This document shows, piece after piece, positions 1 to 7,773 of a stretch of 34,010 nt of DNA (its first letter is position 1; every line of letters begins with the position of its first letter). Location of the stretch: the NCBI GenBank assembly GCA_013215375.1, contig JABSRB010000028.1:1-34010 (forward strand), read 5' to 3'. The notes beneath the pieces were generated by a model that had not been told where the DNA came from, searched no databases, and saw only the letters and a list, made by a program, of their open reading frames with translations. This stretch comes from Oceanospirillaceae bacterium. Its GTDB lineage: Bacteria > Pseudomonadota > Gammaproteobacteria > Pseudomonadales > Balneatricaceae. The translations under genes and the position numbers were made by a program.

Positions 1-386
1 CACTCTATTCCCTCATCACTGAGGTAATTCGCATTATCAATTGAAATGAGTAATTTTCGTTCAAACTTAGCTAGCGATTCTAGTTTTTGGTGCAGTGCGG
101 ACAGCTGGTCAGTGTCATCTTCTTCAGTAGGTGTTAATAGCTCATCCATAGCACCATTCAATAATTTGAGGAGTGCTTTAAGATTGGTATTGCCCTTTAA
201 CTCTAATGCTAGAACATAGGCATCATCGTCACCGATTTGAAGATGTAATTGCTCTAAGGTAGTACTAACACCAGCCCCTGCAGGACCTGCTAATACTAAA
301 AAGGTATTGGAAAAACGTACCAGATGGGCAAGTTTATCTACTAACTGTAATCTCGAGGGTGGCTCGAAATACACATTATCGGACAT
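1..386 (-). CDS. damX: DamX-like protein, N-terminal ATPase-like domain (partial, runs off window)
   Basis: Only the first 128 codons are inside the window. The ATG at 386 follows a strong Shine-Dalgarno (GAGGGAAGGGATAA). The protein opens with a cytoplasmic AAA-like module: hydrophobic strand FLVLAGPAGAGVST at residues 31-44, then a mixed helix/strand region ending in a strand of the type LLISIDNAN. The P-loop-like motif lacks its lysine (GAGVST where GxGKST is expected), so ATP binding is doubtful. DamX proteins are inner-membrane SPOR proteins that act at the division septum. The SPOR domain would lie outside the window. It sits 21 nt upstream of aroB on the same strand, the usual aroB-damX order. 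The name rests on position plus the N-terminal domain. Confidence 0.72.
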   Translation of the reverse strand, partial: MSDNVYFEPPSRLQLVDKLAHLVRFSNTFLVLAGPAGAGVSTTLEQLHLQIGDDDAYVLALELKGNTNLKALLKLLNGAMDELLTPTEEDDTDQLSALHQKLESLAKFERKLLISIDNANYLSDEGIE

Positions 387-407
387 TTATCCCTTCCCTC
401 TTAACAA

Positions 408-1496
408 TTATTTAACGACAGCTGAACTTCCCATCGACAAAGTCTCTTTAAGTAAGTGCAGTGCAAATTGATCTGTTACTACTGCCCTTCCCAATTTCTC
501 AATTAATACTAAACGAATCTTACCATCTAGTACTTTTTTATCGACACTCATTAAATCGATGAACGCATCTACTGACATCTCACGCGGAGGTGCTATAGGA
601 AGCTCAGCCAACTCAAATAAAGTCTTAGTGCGATCTAACAGATCTTGGCCTATCCAACCTAGTCGACACGACAAATCCAAAGCCATCACTGTACCCGCGG
701 CGACTGCTTCACCATGCAGCCAATTACCATAACCTTGGTGTGTTTCAATGGCGTGCCCAAAAGTATGACCTAAATTCAGCCAAGCTCTAATACCTTGTTC
801 GGTTTCATCTTTAGAAACTACTTCTGCTTTTATTTCACAAGAACGCATTATTGCATAACAGAGCGCCTCTGGATCTTTAGCCACTAACTTGTGAATGTTC
901 TGCTCTAGCCATACAAAAAAGTCAGCATCGTAGATTAAGCCATATTTAATAATTTCAGCAATACCTGCCGCGACTTGACGCTGGGGTAGTGTAACAAAAT
1001 AATTTATATCGGCGATAACCAGTTGAGGCTGATAAAACGCACCGATCATATTTTTCCCCAGAGGATGATTAACTCCGGTCTTCCCACCCACAGAGGAATC
1101 CACTTGCGCAAGAATAGTGGTTGGTATTTGAATAAAATTAACACCGCGCTGGTAACAAGCTGCTGCAAAACCGGTCATATCACCCACTACCCCGCCGCCA
1201 AGGGCGATCATAGTAGTCGTTCTATTTTGCCTAGTTTTTAACAGCTGATCAAAAATATTATTAACATAGTCTAAAGTTTTAAACTGCTCACCATCGGGTA
1301 GCACCACCTGCTGTACATCATAATCAACTAGTAACTTGGTTAATTGCTCTAGATACAGCGGCGCTATCGTCTCATTGGTAACAATCATGACTTGTTTGGC
1401 TTTAATGTAGCGCGTTAAATCACACTGTTGTAACACGCCTGCGCCAACAAATATCGGGTAACTTCTATCGCCGAGCTCGACTGTTAAAGAGTTCAA
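408..1496 (-). CDS. aroB: 3-dehydroquinate synthase
   Basis: Converts DAHP to 3-dehydroquinate, the second step of the shikimate pathway, in the cytoplasm using NAD+ and a divalent metal. The 362 residues equal the E. coli enzyme in length. Visible are the NAD-binding glycine motif [11 protein letters not shown] (residues 101-111), the phosphate/substrate motif [11 protein letters not shown] (134-144), and the metal ligands Glu181 (AEIIKYG), His244 (LNLGHTFGH) and His261 (HGEAV). The start is a TTG at 1496, preceded by TGGAGATAAAGA, which is a good ribosome site; no ATG lies nearby. It is separated from aroK by an unusually long gap but probably belongs to the same transcription unit, leading into damX. 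Confidence 0.97.
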   Translation of the reverse strand: MNSLTVELGDRSYPIFVGAGVLQQCDLTRYIKAKQVMIVTNETIAPLYLEQLTKLLVDYDVQQVVLPDGEQFKTLDYVNNIFDQLLKTRQNRTTTMIALGGGVVGDMTGFAAACYQRGVNFIQIPTTILAQVDSSVGGKTGVNHPLGKNMIGAFYQPQLVIADINYFVTLPQRQVAAGIAEIIKYGLIYDADFFVWLEQNIHKLVAKDPEALCYAIMRSCEIKAEVVSKDETEQGIRAWLNLGHTFGHAIETHQGYGNWLHGEAVAAGTVMALDLSCRLGWIGQDLLDRTKTLFELAELPIAPPREMSVDAFIDLMSVDKKVLDGKIRLVLIEKLGRAVVTDQFALHLLKETLSMGSSAVVK

Positions 1497-1823
1497 TCTT
1501 TATCTCCAGGCAAAAATAATATGTAATAATGAAATTTAGCTACTGTGTTAATTCTACTGAGAAAAATAGCTTTTGAAAGCGTTCTTTTGCTTAAATGTTA
1601 AACTAGAGATATCAAATAACATCCGTTTATCATTCAGGTAACCGACACAACATCTAAACAAATTTTCTGGTTGTCTATTTACTACCTATCTCTCACCTAG
1701 AAACAAGGTTGTAGTCAGGAAGCTGAGTGAGAAAAAACCTATTAACTCTGGACTCGACTATTCCATTCAATTTAGTTGTTTAATGTAAGCATATCTAACA
1801 GTGCCCTGAACTGACAATATAAA
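1497..1823. other. Long aroK-aroB intergenic gap (327 nt)
   Basis: The stretch is AT-rich and holds no convincing gene on either strand. The longest minus-strand ORF just upstream of aroB is a 22-codon frame without a clear ribosome site. aroK and aroB are adjacent in most relatives, so a separate aroB promoter could lie here, but no clear -35/-10 pair stands out. Confidence 0.5.
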
Positions 1824-2342
1824 CTAACCCAGCAAATCATCGTCTTTCAGTCGTTTAATAATTTCTGCAGTAACGGCTCTGGGGTGCCTCTTGTCGGTTA
1901 AAATTATGACATCGGCAATTTCATTGTAGAGAGGCTCACGTTTTTCCATCAGTGAAGTTAATATTTCACGGGGAGAATCTGCCTGCAATAAAGGCCTATT
2001 CTTATCTTTGGAGGTTCGTTCTAACTGCTGCTCTACGGTTGTTTTTAAATACACAACAGTGCCGCGAGCCGCAAGATGCTGACGATTTTCTAAACGAAGT
2101 ACCGCGCCACCACCTGTAGCGACGATACAAGGTTTTATCAGAGTAATCTCATCGATAGTCTGCTCTTCACGTAAGCGAAAGCCCTGCTCTCCCTCTATAT
2201 CAAATATCCAGGGAATATTAGCACCGGCACGATCTTCGATGACTTTATCAATATCGTAAAAAGGGGAGTTTAGTTCTTTAGAAAGCAGTAGCCCAATAGT
2301 ACTTTTCCCGGCCCCCATTGGACCGACGAGGAATATATTCAA
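1824..2342 (-). CDS. aroK: Shikimate kinase
   Basis: Phosphorylates shikimate at the 3-hydroxyl with ATP (fifth step of the shikimate pathway), cytoplasmic. The 172-residue length is normal. The Walker A loop is GPMGAGKST (residues 7-15). The shikimate-binding parts are DIDKVIE, the arginine in FRLREE and the glycine motif ATGGGAV, and the lid is KDKNRPLL. The start is TTG at 2342 with AAGG six nucleotides upstream; the protein aligns from the NIFLVGP strand, so only a few N-terminal residues are missing relative to E. coli AroK. It lies 8 nt after pilQ and is probably co-transcribed with the pil genes, as in Pseudomonas. Confidence 0.97.
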   Translation of the reverse strand: MNIFLVGPMGAGKSTIGLLLSKELNSPFYDIDKVIEDRAGANIPWIFDIEGEQGFRLREEQTIDEITLIKPCIVATGGGAVLRLENRQHLAARGTVVYLKTTVEQQLERTSKDKNRPLLQADSPREILTSLMEKREPLYNEIADVIILTDKRHPRAVTAEIIKRLKDDDLLG

Positions 2343-2350
2343 TCTGAACC

Positions 2351-4462
2351 TTAATTAATTCTCAAACTTTCTCGTATAAGTTTAGGTGTTATAAAAATGA
2401 GTAACTCGTTTTTTGTCTCGGTTTTTCTGGTTTGACGAAAAAGCGCGCCGACAATGGGCAAATCACCCAAAAAAGGAGTTTTAGCAACTGCGTTTGTTAT
2501 CTCATTTCGATACACACCACCTAACACAATAGTATCACCATCTTTAACAATCACAGATGTTTTTAGGTAATTTTTGTTGATACTCACTTCGCCATTAGGC
2601 AATACGCTACCAATAGAATCTTGGGTCAGCTCTAATTCCAGAGAAATTTTATCTCCTGGAGTAATTTGCGGGGTTACCTTTAGCGATAAAACGACGTCTT
2701 TAAACGAAATAGTAGGCGTACCGTCTTTCACGACTACGTAGGGTAATTCTTGGCCTGATTTTATTTCTGCAGACTGGCCATTGGTAGTAATCACTTTAGG
2801 CTGAGAGACTATTTCAGCATCTCCTGTAGAGCTCAGCGCTGATATCTCAGCACTTAACTGTAAGCCATTTTGACTGATATAACCTAAACGGATGGCAGAC
2901 TGCGCCGTTACACCTAGATCTATTGCCAGCGGGGCACTGCCCGTGGTTGAACCCACTGTGCCGGCACCGCCACCACCTAAACCAAAAGGACCGTCACTAT
3001 AACCAACACCCCAGCGCACACCCAACTCTCTACTGATATCACTAGTGGCGACGACTAATTTTGCTTCAATCATTATCTGCGAAACCGCGACATCAAACTT
3101 ACTCAGTGTGTGGCGAATAACTTCTAATTGCTTTAACGTCTCTCTGACCATCAATACGTTTGTGGCATCATCTGCTAAGACAAAACCTCTTTTACTGATC
3201 ATGTTCGCCTCCGTTAAGCGAGCTTTCATTTCGGAGGATTTACGATAATTAATTTGGATAAAATCAGTTTCAATAGGCAGTAGTTCTTCTATTTGCTTTT
3301 GACCTTCAAGCTCTATGCGCTCGCGCTCAGCCAGTTTCTCTGCAGGCGCCACTAATAATACATTGCCCACTAAGCGTTTATCGAGCCCTCTGGTTTTTAG
3401 CACTAGATCCAGCGCCTGATCCCATGGGACGCTCTGCAATCGCAAAGTGATAGTCCCAGACACACTGTCATCGACTACAAGGTTCTTTTGCGCCACTTCA
3501 GCTATAATTTGTAACACCGACCTTATGCTGACGTTTTGAAAGTTTAGATCAATTTTCTCGCCAGTAAACGACTTTCTAGTAACCGATGATCTACTCGCCT
3601 TTGCAGTACGACTCGACGAGCGTTTCTTTGGCCAAAAATCCACGATTAGCTCACGACCAACCTGATACGATTTAAACTTGTATGGCTTAGCGCTTGGTTT
3701 GATCAATATACCCGCGTTTTGCCCCTGTGAAAAAGTATCTATAAACATCACCGGCGTATCAAAATCTTGCACATCTAAACGATTATTTAACTGATCAGAA
3801 AGCACCGCACCGGTGAGATTGATTAATACATTATTGCCTTCTTCTATGACTTCTACACCAGATCGCCCATCGGATAATTTAATTTTAACGCGCCCAATGC
3901 CATTTTCTGCACGTTCAAAATCAATACCTTGTACTTTAGTTCTTTTAGCGACTGGCTGGTCGGAGATACTTGCCATCACCGGCTCTGGCTGCATTGATTG
4001 TGCGGGGCTTGCAACTGAATCATCAAAGGTTTGATCAGCGTCATCCAACAGCACAATTAAGTTATTACCTTGGGTAGAGGAGCTATAGTTACTGGCGTGA
4101 TTCAAGTTAGCCACTAATCTCAAACGGCCCTTTACTTGAGCCAACTCGATTGAACGTAATACATCTAAGTGAACATCCTCTGATGTTTTAGAAGTACCAT
4201 TTTCAACACCCCACATGTCGATAAGGATCCGATCGGGACCGGTGAGCACAAACGCGGTAGGAATGGGTGGTGGTGCATCAAACTTCATGGTCAGTTGAAG
4301 CTTACCCGCACCTAACTTTTGCACTTCAAAATCAAGTAACAATATGTTCTGTGCCAATACACTAGTACTAAACGCAATGCTAGTCAGTAACCACAGACTA
4401 CACAATCCTTTGCTTAAAAATCCCAATCTCTGTAATAAGAGATTCCTAGTTTTAATGAACAT
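2351..4462 (-). CDS. pilQ: Type IV pilus secretin PilQ
   Basis: Forms the outer-membrane secretin ring through which the type IV pilus passes. I place the start at the ATG at 4462 (703 residues), not at an in-frame codon 72 nt upstream that would overlap pilP. The 4462 ATG has AGGGAAAAT just before it and begins a good signal peptide ending in SVLA (cleavage after about residue 37). Domains in order: two AMIN domains (about 40-141 and 178-278, peptidoglycan binding), an STN domain (about 304-372), a NolW/N1 domain (about 396-460) and the C-terminal secretin barrel (about 480-700) with the typical FLGDLPIVGALFR loop and a LLIFITPKLI ending. It starts 7 nt after the pilP stop, last of pilMNOPQ. 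Confidence 0.96.
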   Translation of the reverse strand: MFIKTRNLLLQRLGFLSKGLCSLWLLTSIAFSTSVLAQNILLLDFEVQKLGAGKLQLTMKFDAPPPIPTAFVLTGPDRILIDMWGVENGTSKTSEDVHLDVLRSIELAQVKGRLRLVANLNHASNYSSSTQGNNLIVLLDDADQTFDDSVASPAQSMQPEPVMASISDQPVAKRTKVQGIDFERAENGIGRVKIKLSDGRSGVEVIEEGNNVLINLTGAVLSDQLNNRLDVQDFDTPVMFIDTFSQGQNAGILIKPSAKPYKFKSYQVGRELIVDFWPKKRSSSRTAKASRSSVTRKSFTGEKIDLNFQNVSIRSVLQIIAEVAQKNLVVDDSVSGTITLRLQSVPWDQALDLVLKTRGLDKRLVGNVLLVAPAEKLAERERIELEGQKQIEELLPIETDFIQINYRKSSEMKARLTEANMISKRGFVLADDATNVLMVRETLKQLEVIRHTLSKFDVAVSQIMIEAKLVVATSDISRELGVRWGVGYSDGPFGLGGGGAGTVGSTTGSAPLAIDLGVTAQSAIRLGYISQNGLQLSAEISALSSTGDAEIVSQPKVITTNGQSAEIKSGQELPYVVVKDGTPTISFKDVVLSLKVTPQITPGDKISLELELTQDSIGSVLPNGEVSINKNYLKTSVIVKDGDTIVLGGVYRNEITNAVAKTPFLGDLPIVGALFRQTRKTETKNELLIFITPKLIRESLRIN

Positions 4463-4469
4463 ATTTTCC

Positions 4470-5045
4470 CTATGGCTCCTTTGACTCAAAAAGTTCAATA
4501 CTACGAGGACGAGTGATCCAGCCACCTCTTCCATTAGATATTGTTTCTATGAGTTTCAACTTTTGTGAATCTACTTTTATTACTTTTCCGTGATCAAGGC
4601 CGATATAATCACCCGCGGCAACCCTATGAATTTCCTTATTAGAGTCCACAATCAGCGCCCAGTTCTGGTCCACACCTTTACTAATAGTGCCTACCATTGA
4701 CAGCTCTTGAATCGAAAACCCTTCCAGGTACTCCTTAATACGTGCATCTGTTGGTGCAGGTGTATTGCCTGGATCAATTTCGGAGGAAAAGTCTTCATCA
4801 TCTTCAGCGACAAATTTAACCACTTCAACAAAAGGATTTCTCAGCGTTGTCCCCTCGTAAATGAAAGCCTCGTAAGCCTCAAATTCAGGTAGCGATTTAA
4901 TCGGTCTTGAAGGCCTAGATTGTACTTCGGCTACATATCTCACTAAATCTTCGGTCCCCTCAATCCAAACACAGCCGGGAAGAGATACCATTAAGGTGAT
5001 AGAGACGAATAGCGCTTTAAGCGAAGAGCATTTAATCATCATCAT
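4470..5045 (-). CDS. pilP: Type IV pilus assembly lipoprotein PilP
   Basis: Inner-membrane lipoprotein that links the PilMNO alignment complex to the PilQ secretin. The N-terminus is a lipoprotein signal with lipobox LPGC (Cys25 in the longest form). A flexible acidic linker (DEDFSSEIDPG) is followed by the C-terminal HR-type beta domain (about 105-185, including WALIVDSN and YIGLDHGKV). Three consecutive ATG codons (5045, 5042, 5039) make the exact start uncertain. Any of them overlaps the end of pilO by 8-14 nt, which suggests translational coupling. The 191-residue length is normal. Confidence 0.95.
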   Translation of the reverse strand: MMMIKCSSLKALFVSITLMVSLPGCVWIEGTEDLVRYVAEVQSRPSRPIKSLPEFEAYEAFIYEGTTLRNPFVEVVKFVAEDDEDFSSEIDPGNTPAPTDARIKEYLEGFSIQELSMVGTISKGVDQNWALIVDSNKEIHRVAAGDYIGLDHGKVIKVDSQKLKLIETISNGRGGWITRPRSIELFESKEP

Positions 5046-5631
5046 TCCGATACGTTTTAGCCGTTATTGTAATATTGAGCAAGCCAGATCCAATCGGCGT
5101 TAAATTAAAATCGTGTAAAGTTACAATGCGTTTTATACCCGCGATTCCACTGACAAAATTCCCGACTTGGTGATAACTGCCTTTAGCGGAGATAAGAATA
5201 GGCAATTCTATATAGTACTTGTCTCTTCGCTCAGCCTGTAGGGAAAGACTATTAATAATCAAACCTGAGGCGATGCCTATGTTGGTAATATCTTCAAGTA
5301 GCCCCGGTACTTCCTTCTGCGTTGGTAGCTGACGTTTAATTTCTTTAAACTGCTCCTCTACATCGGCCATTTGTTTGCGCAATCCTGCTAAATTAGCGAC
5401 TTGATTAGACACTGCAGCATATTCTTTTTTGAGCTTTTGTTCAGCGCGCACTTTAGTATTCAGCACTTGCTCTTTATCACTGGTATAGAAGTGCACTCCT
5501 AAGAAGACCACCAATACAAACAGTAATATGTAAGTAACGATTTTGACACCAATGGGCCAAGTTCCCGCAGCACTTAGATCTAAGTTGTTCGGATCAAAGC
5601 CCTTGAAGGAGTTTTTTATCGCATCAATCAA
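5032..5631 (-). CDS. pilO: Type IV pilus inner-membrane protein PilO
   Basis: Partner of PilN in the inner-membrane alignment subcomplex. Architecture: a short cytoplasmic N-terminus, one transmembrane helix at about residues 29-48 (VKIVTYILLFVLVVFLGVHF), a periplasmic coiled coil at about 50-105 (rich in Lys, Glu and Gln), and a ferredoxin-like C-terminal domain. The start is TTG at 5631, with a strong GAGGAG eight nucleotides upstream. Its TTGA overlaps the TGA stop of pilN, so termination-reinitiation is likely. No ATG alternative exists near the N-terminus. Confidence 0.95.
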   Translation of the reverse strand: MIDAIKNSFKGFDPNNLDLSAAGTWPIGVKIVTYILLFVLVVFLGVHFYTSDKEQVLNTKVRAEQKLKKEYAAVSNQVANLAGLRKQMADVEEQFKEIKRQLPTQKEVPGLLEDITNIGIASGLIINSLSLQAERRDKYYIELPILISAKGSYHQVGNFVSGIAGIKRIVTLHDFNLTPIGSGLLNITITAKTYRNDDD

Positions 5632-6167
5632 CGCAGCGCTCCTCTAGATAGTTGTACATCAAGATTAAAGGTACGATTTAATTCGCTAGCGCCAATTTTA
5701 GTGAGGTTGGGCTCGCCAAACCATTGAGATTTATTCAAGTTACGCATCAACTCTGAGACATCTTGATTTCGATTTGCCAAACCGTTTATGGTCAATTTAT
5801 CGCCAACCCTGACCATCGAGGTATAATACAATTCTTCCGGCAACACCCGGATTAACTCATCATAATAACGCACAATTAACGGACGGTTTCCCTGCAAAGT
5901 TTGGATAGTATTCAATCTCGCCAAGCGTCTTTCTTTCAGCTTTTTTAAATTTTCAATTTCTTTAATTTTGGTTTTTAACAAGTTTATTTCAGATTGCATA
6001 AATGTATTGCGCAAATTCTGACGCTGGACCTGCTGATCTAAATACATACCTAGCAGAAAGACCACAGCACCCGCTATTATCACTGTCAACAACAAGCTAG
6101 TAGAAAAAGTTTTTTGAGCTTCCTCGTCCCGCTCCTCTCTCCATGCTCTTAAATTAATTTTTGCCAT
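5628..6167 (-). CDS. pilN: Type IV pilus inner-membrane protein PilN
   Basis: Bitopic inner-membrane protein. Its cytoplasmic N-terminal peptide (KINLRAWREER, residues 3-13) carries the INL-type motif known in this family to bind PilM. One transmembrane helix follows at about residues 23-43, then a periplasmic coiled coil (about 45-85) and a C-terminal ferredoxin-like fold that pairs with PilO. ATG start with AGGTAA upstream, 7 nt after the pilM stop. The length of 179 is slightly short but within family range. Confidence 0.95.
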   Translation of the reverse strand: MAKINLRAWREERDEEAQKTFSTSLLLTVIIAGAVVFLLGMYLDQQVQRQNLRNTFMQSEINLLKTKIKEIENLKKLKERRLARLNTIQTLQGNRPLIVRYYDELIRVLPEELYYTSMVRVGDKLTINGLANRNQDVSELMRNLNKSQWFGEPNLTKIGASELNRTFNLDVQLSRGALR

Positions 6168-6174
6168 GAGTTAC

Positions 6175-7236
6175 CTATTCATCAAAAGATCTGAGTGCCA
6201 AACCACAAGCTTTCACCAAAACCGGCGCATCTTTATTCAACCTATCTTTATTAATCTTAGCTTGGATACGCATATTGGAGAACGGATTCGTTAGTTCAAC
6301 TGTGATGCCCAGTTCTTCCTCGAGCAATTCAACGAGACCTTTAATAGAAGAACAGCCTCCACTGAGATATATTTTAGTTAGTTGATTTTGCACGTTTGAC
6401 GAGTAATAGAACTGCAGTGCTCTACTTATTTGCTGTGATATGGTATCTCTGAAAGGCTCAATTAACATGGCTTCAATTTCCATACTAATTTCGGTCAACC
6501 TAAATGATTGCTCAACCTCTTCGACTGACATACCACACTGTATATGGATTGAGTTAGTTAACTCGTTACTGCCAAAACCCTGCTCACGATTATAAATAAT
6601 CTCGCCTTGATGCATCACATTTAAAGTCATTGTCGATGCACCTATATCAATAGAGGCAATTAGATCATCACCAGTAACATCTTCTTTATTAATATAGGTT
6701 AATAATCTTTCGATAGCGAAAGTATCAACATCAACGACTTCACATTTAAGACCCGCTGAGTTAACTGAAGCCTCGCGTTGAATAACATCGTTATTTCGAC
6801 AAGCCACCAATAATATTTTATTTAAATCGGGATTAAGCGGGTTGGGGCCCTGTACTTCAAAGTCAATCGCCACTTCATCTAGTGGGTAGGGGATAAACTG
6901 ATCGGCTTCGATTTTTATCTGGTCTTCTAGCTCGGCCTCTGAAAAAGCATTGGAGAGTTCAAGATGTTTGATGATCACCGCAGATGAGGGCACTCCGGTA
7001 ATGGCTAAATTGAGTTTCGAGCCACAGATCTTAACGCCCTTTTCAATCGCTTCGGCAACAACACCAAGTTCTTGGACATGCCCATCAACAATAGCGGAAG
7101 GCGGCAAACCTACGATTGCATATGAATCTAGCGTGATTTCTCTTTTTTCACGACTAAGTGCAACCAATTTAACAGCAGACGAGCCTATATCCACACCTAC
7201 TAATGTGGCTGTTTTTTTATTAAAAAATCCAAACAA
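6175..7236 (-). CDS. pilM: Type IV pilus actin-like ATPase PilM
   Basis: Cytoplasmic actin/FtsA-fold protein that binds the N-terminus of PilN and starts the pilMNOPQ operon. Visible are the first phosphate motif VGVDIGSSAVK (residues 13-23), the second phosphate motif ASIDIGASTMTLNV (about 194-207) and the adenosine motif IYLSGGCSSIKG (about 289-300). The 353-residue length is typical. The start is TTG at 7236, preceded by AAAGGATGG at a suitable distance; the first residues MFGFF match the family. It is divergent from mrcA, the same arrangement as ponA-pilM in Pseudomonas. Confidence 0.96.
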   Translation of the reverse strand: MFGFFNKKTATLVGVDIGSSAVKLVALSREKREITLDSYAIVGLPPSAIVDGHVQELGVVAEAIEKGVKICGSKLNLAITGVPSSAVIIKHLELSNAFSEAELEDQIKIEADQFIPYPLDEVAIDFEVQGPNPLNPDLNKILLVACRNNDVIQREASVNSAGLKCEVVDVDTFAIERLLTYINKEDVTGDDLIASIDIGASTMTLNVMHQGEIIYNREQGFGSNELTNSIHIQCGMSVEEVEQSFRLTEISMEIEAMLIEPFRDTISQQISRALQFYYSSNVQNQLTKIYLSGGCSSIKGLVELLEEELGITVELTNPFSNMRIQAKINKDRLNKDAPVLVKACGLALRSFDE

Positions 7237-7773
7237 CTAAACCATCCTTTTTAAATGCACATATATGCTGTAGCGCGATTGTTGCTGTTTTAAAAATACA
7301 AATCATAAGACTGATTCCAATAGCTTTTGGCGACTCACAAAAACATATCAGTTCTGCCGCCATCATTTAAACATCAATATTGTATTCATTAAAGCTTTTT
7401 TAAACATTTAATCGGTCATTTAAAAAGGAGTGACCCTGATTTCATACACTTTGTAAATACCTGAAAACATTAGACAGTTCAAAACATCAAGCGGTGTGAG
7501 GGCACTTTAACCAACAAAAACTGCACGACCAGCCCCGCCCCCTTTAATCGTGTAAATATCTTACAAAAGGGCACTGGTGCAAAATATAAGCAATCTATAT
7601 AATAGCGCTGTATGTTCACCCTCATTATAGCTGACCCTCCCGTTTTAGCTCACTTTGCTGCATAAAACAGGATGATTGGGCACTAACCATGTGGAACAAC
7701 AATCGCTATAACAGCGAAGAATCAACTCTTGATAATTAGGAACAACCTATTTATCTCTATTAAAAGGTAGTCC
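7237..7773. other. Divergent pilM / mrcA control region (537 nt)
   Basis: No coding frame is convincing here. The region must hold promoters for both the pil operon and mrcA. A TATAAT occurs on the plus strand at 7598-7603, but no good -35 element sits at the right distance. A possible pilM promoter is listed separately. Confidence 0.5.
7293..7320 (-). promoter_or_regulatory. Possible sigma-70 promoter for pilMNOPQ
   Basis: On the minus strand TTGGAA (7315-7320) and TATTTT (7293-7298) are separated by 16 nt, about 57 nt before the TTG of pilM. The match to consensus is moderate and the surrounding DNA is AT-rich, so chance similarity is possible. Confidence 0.28.

Noticed and set aside
1497-1640. 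22-codon leader ORF before aroB
   Set aside because: No convincing ribosome site, and no run of aromatic codons or attenuator hairpin that would suggest a leader peptide.
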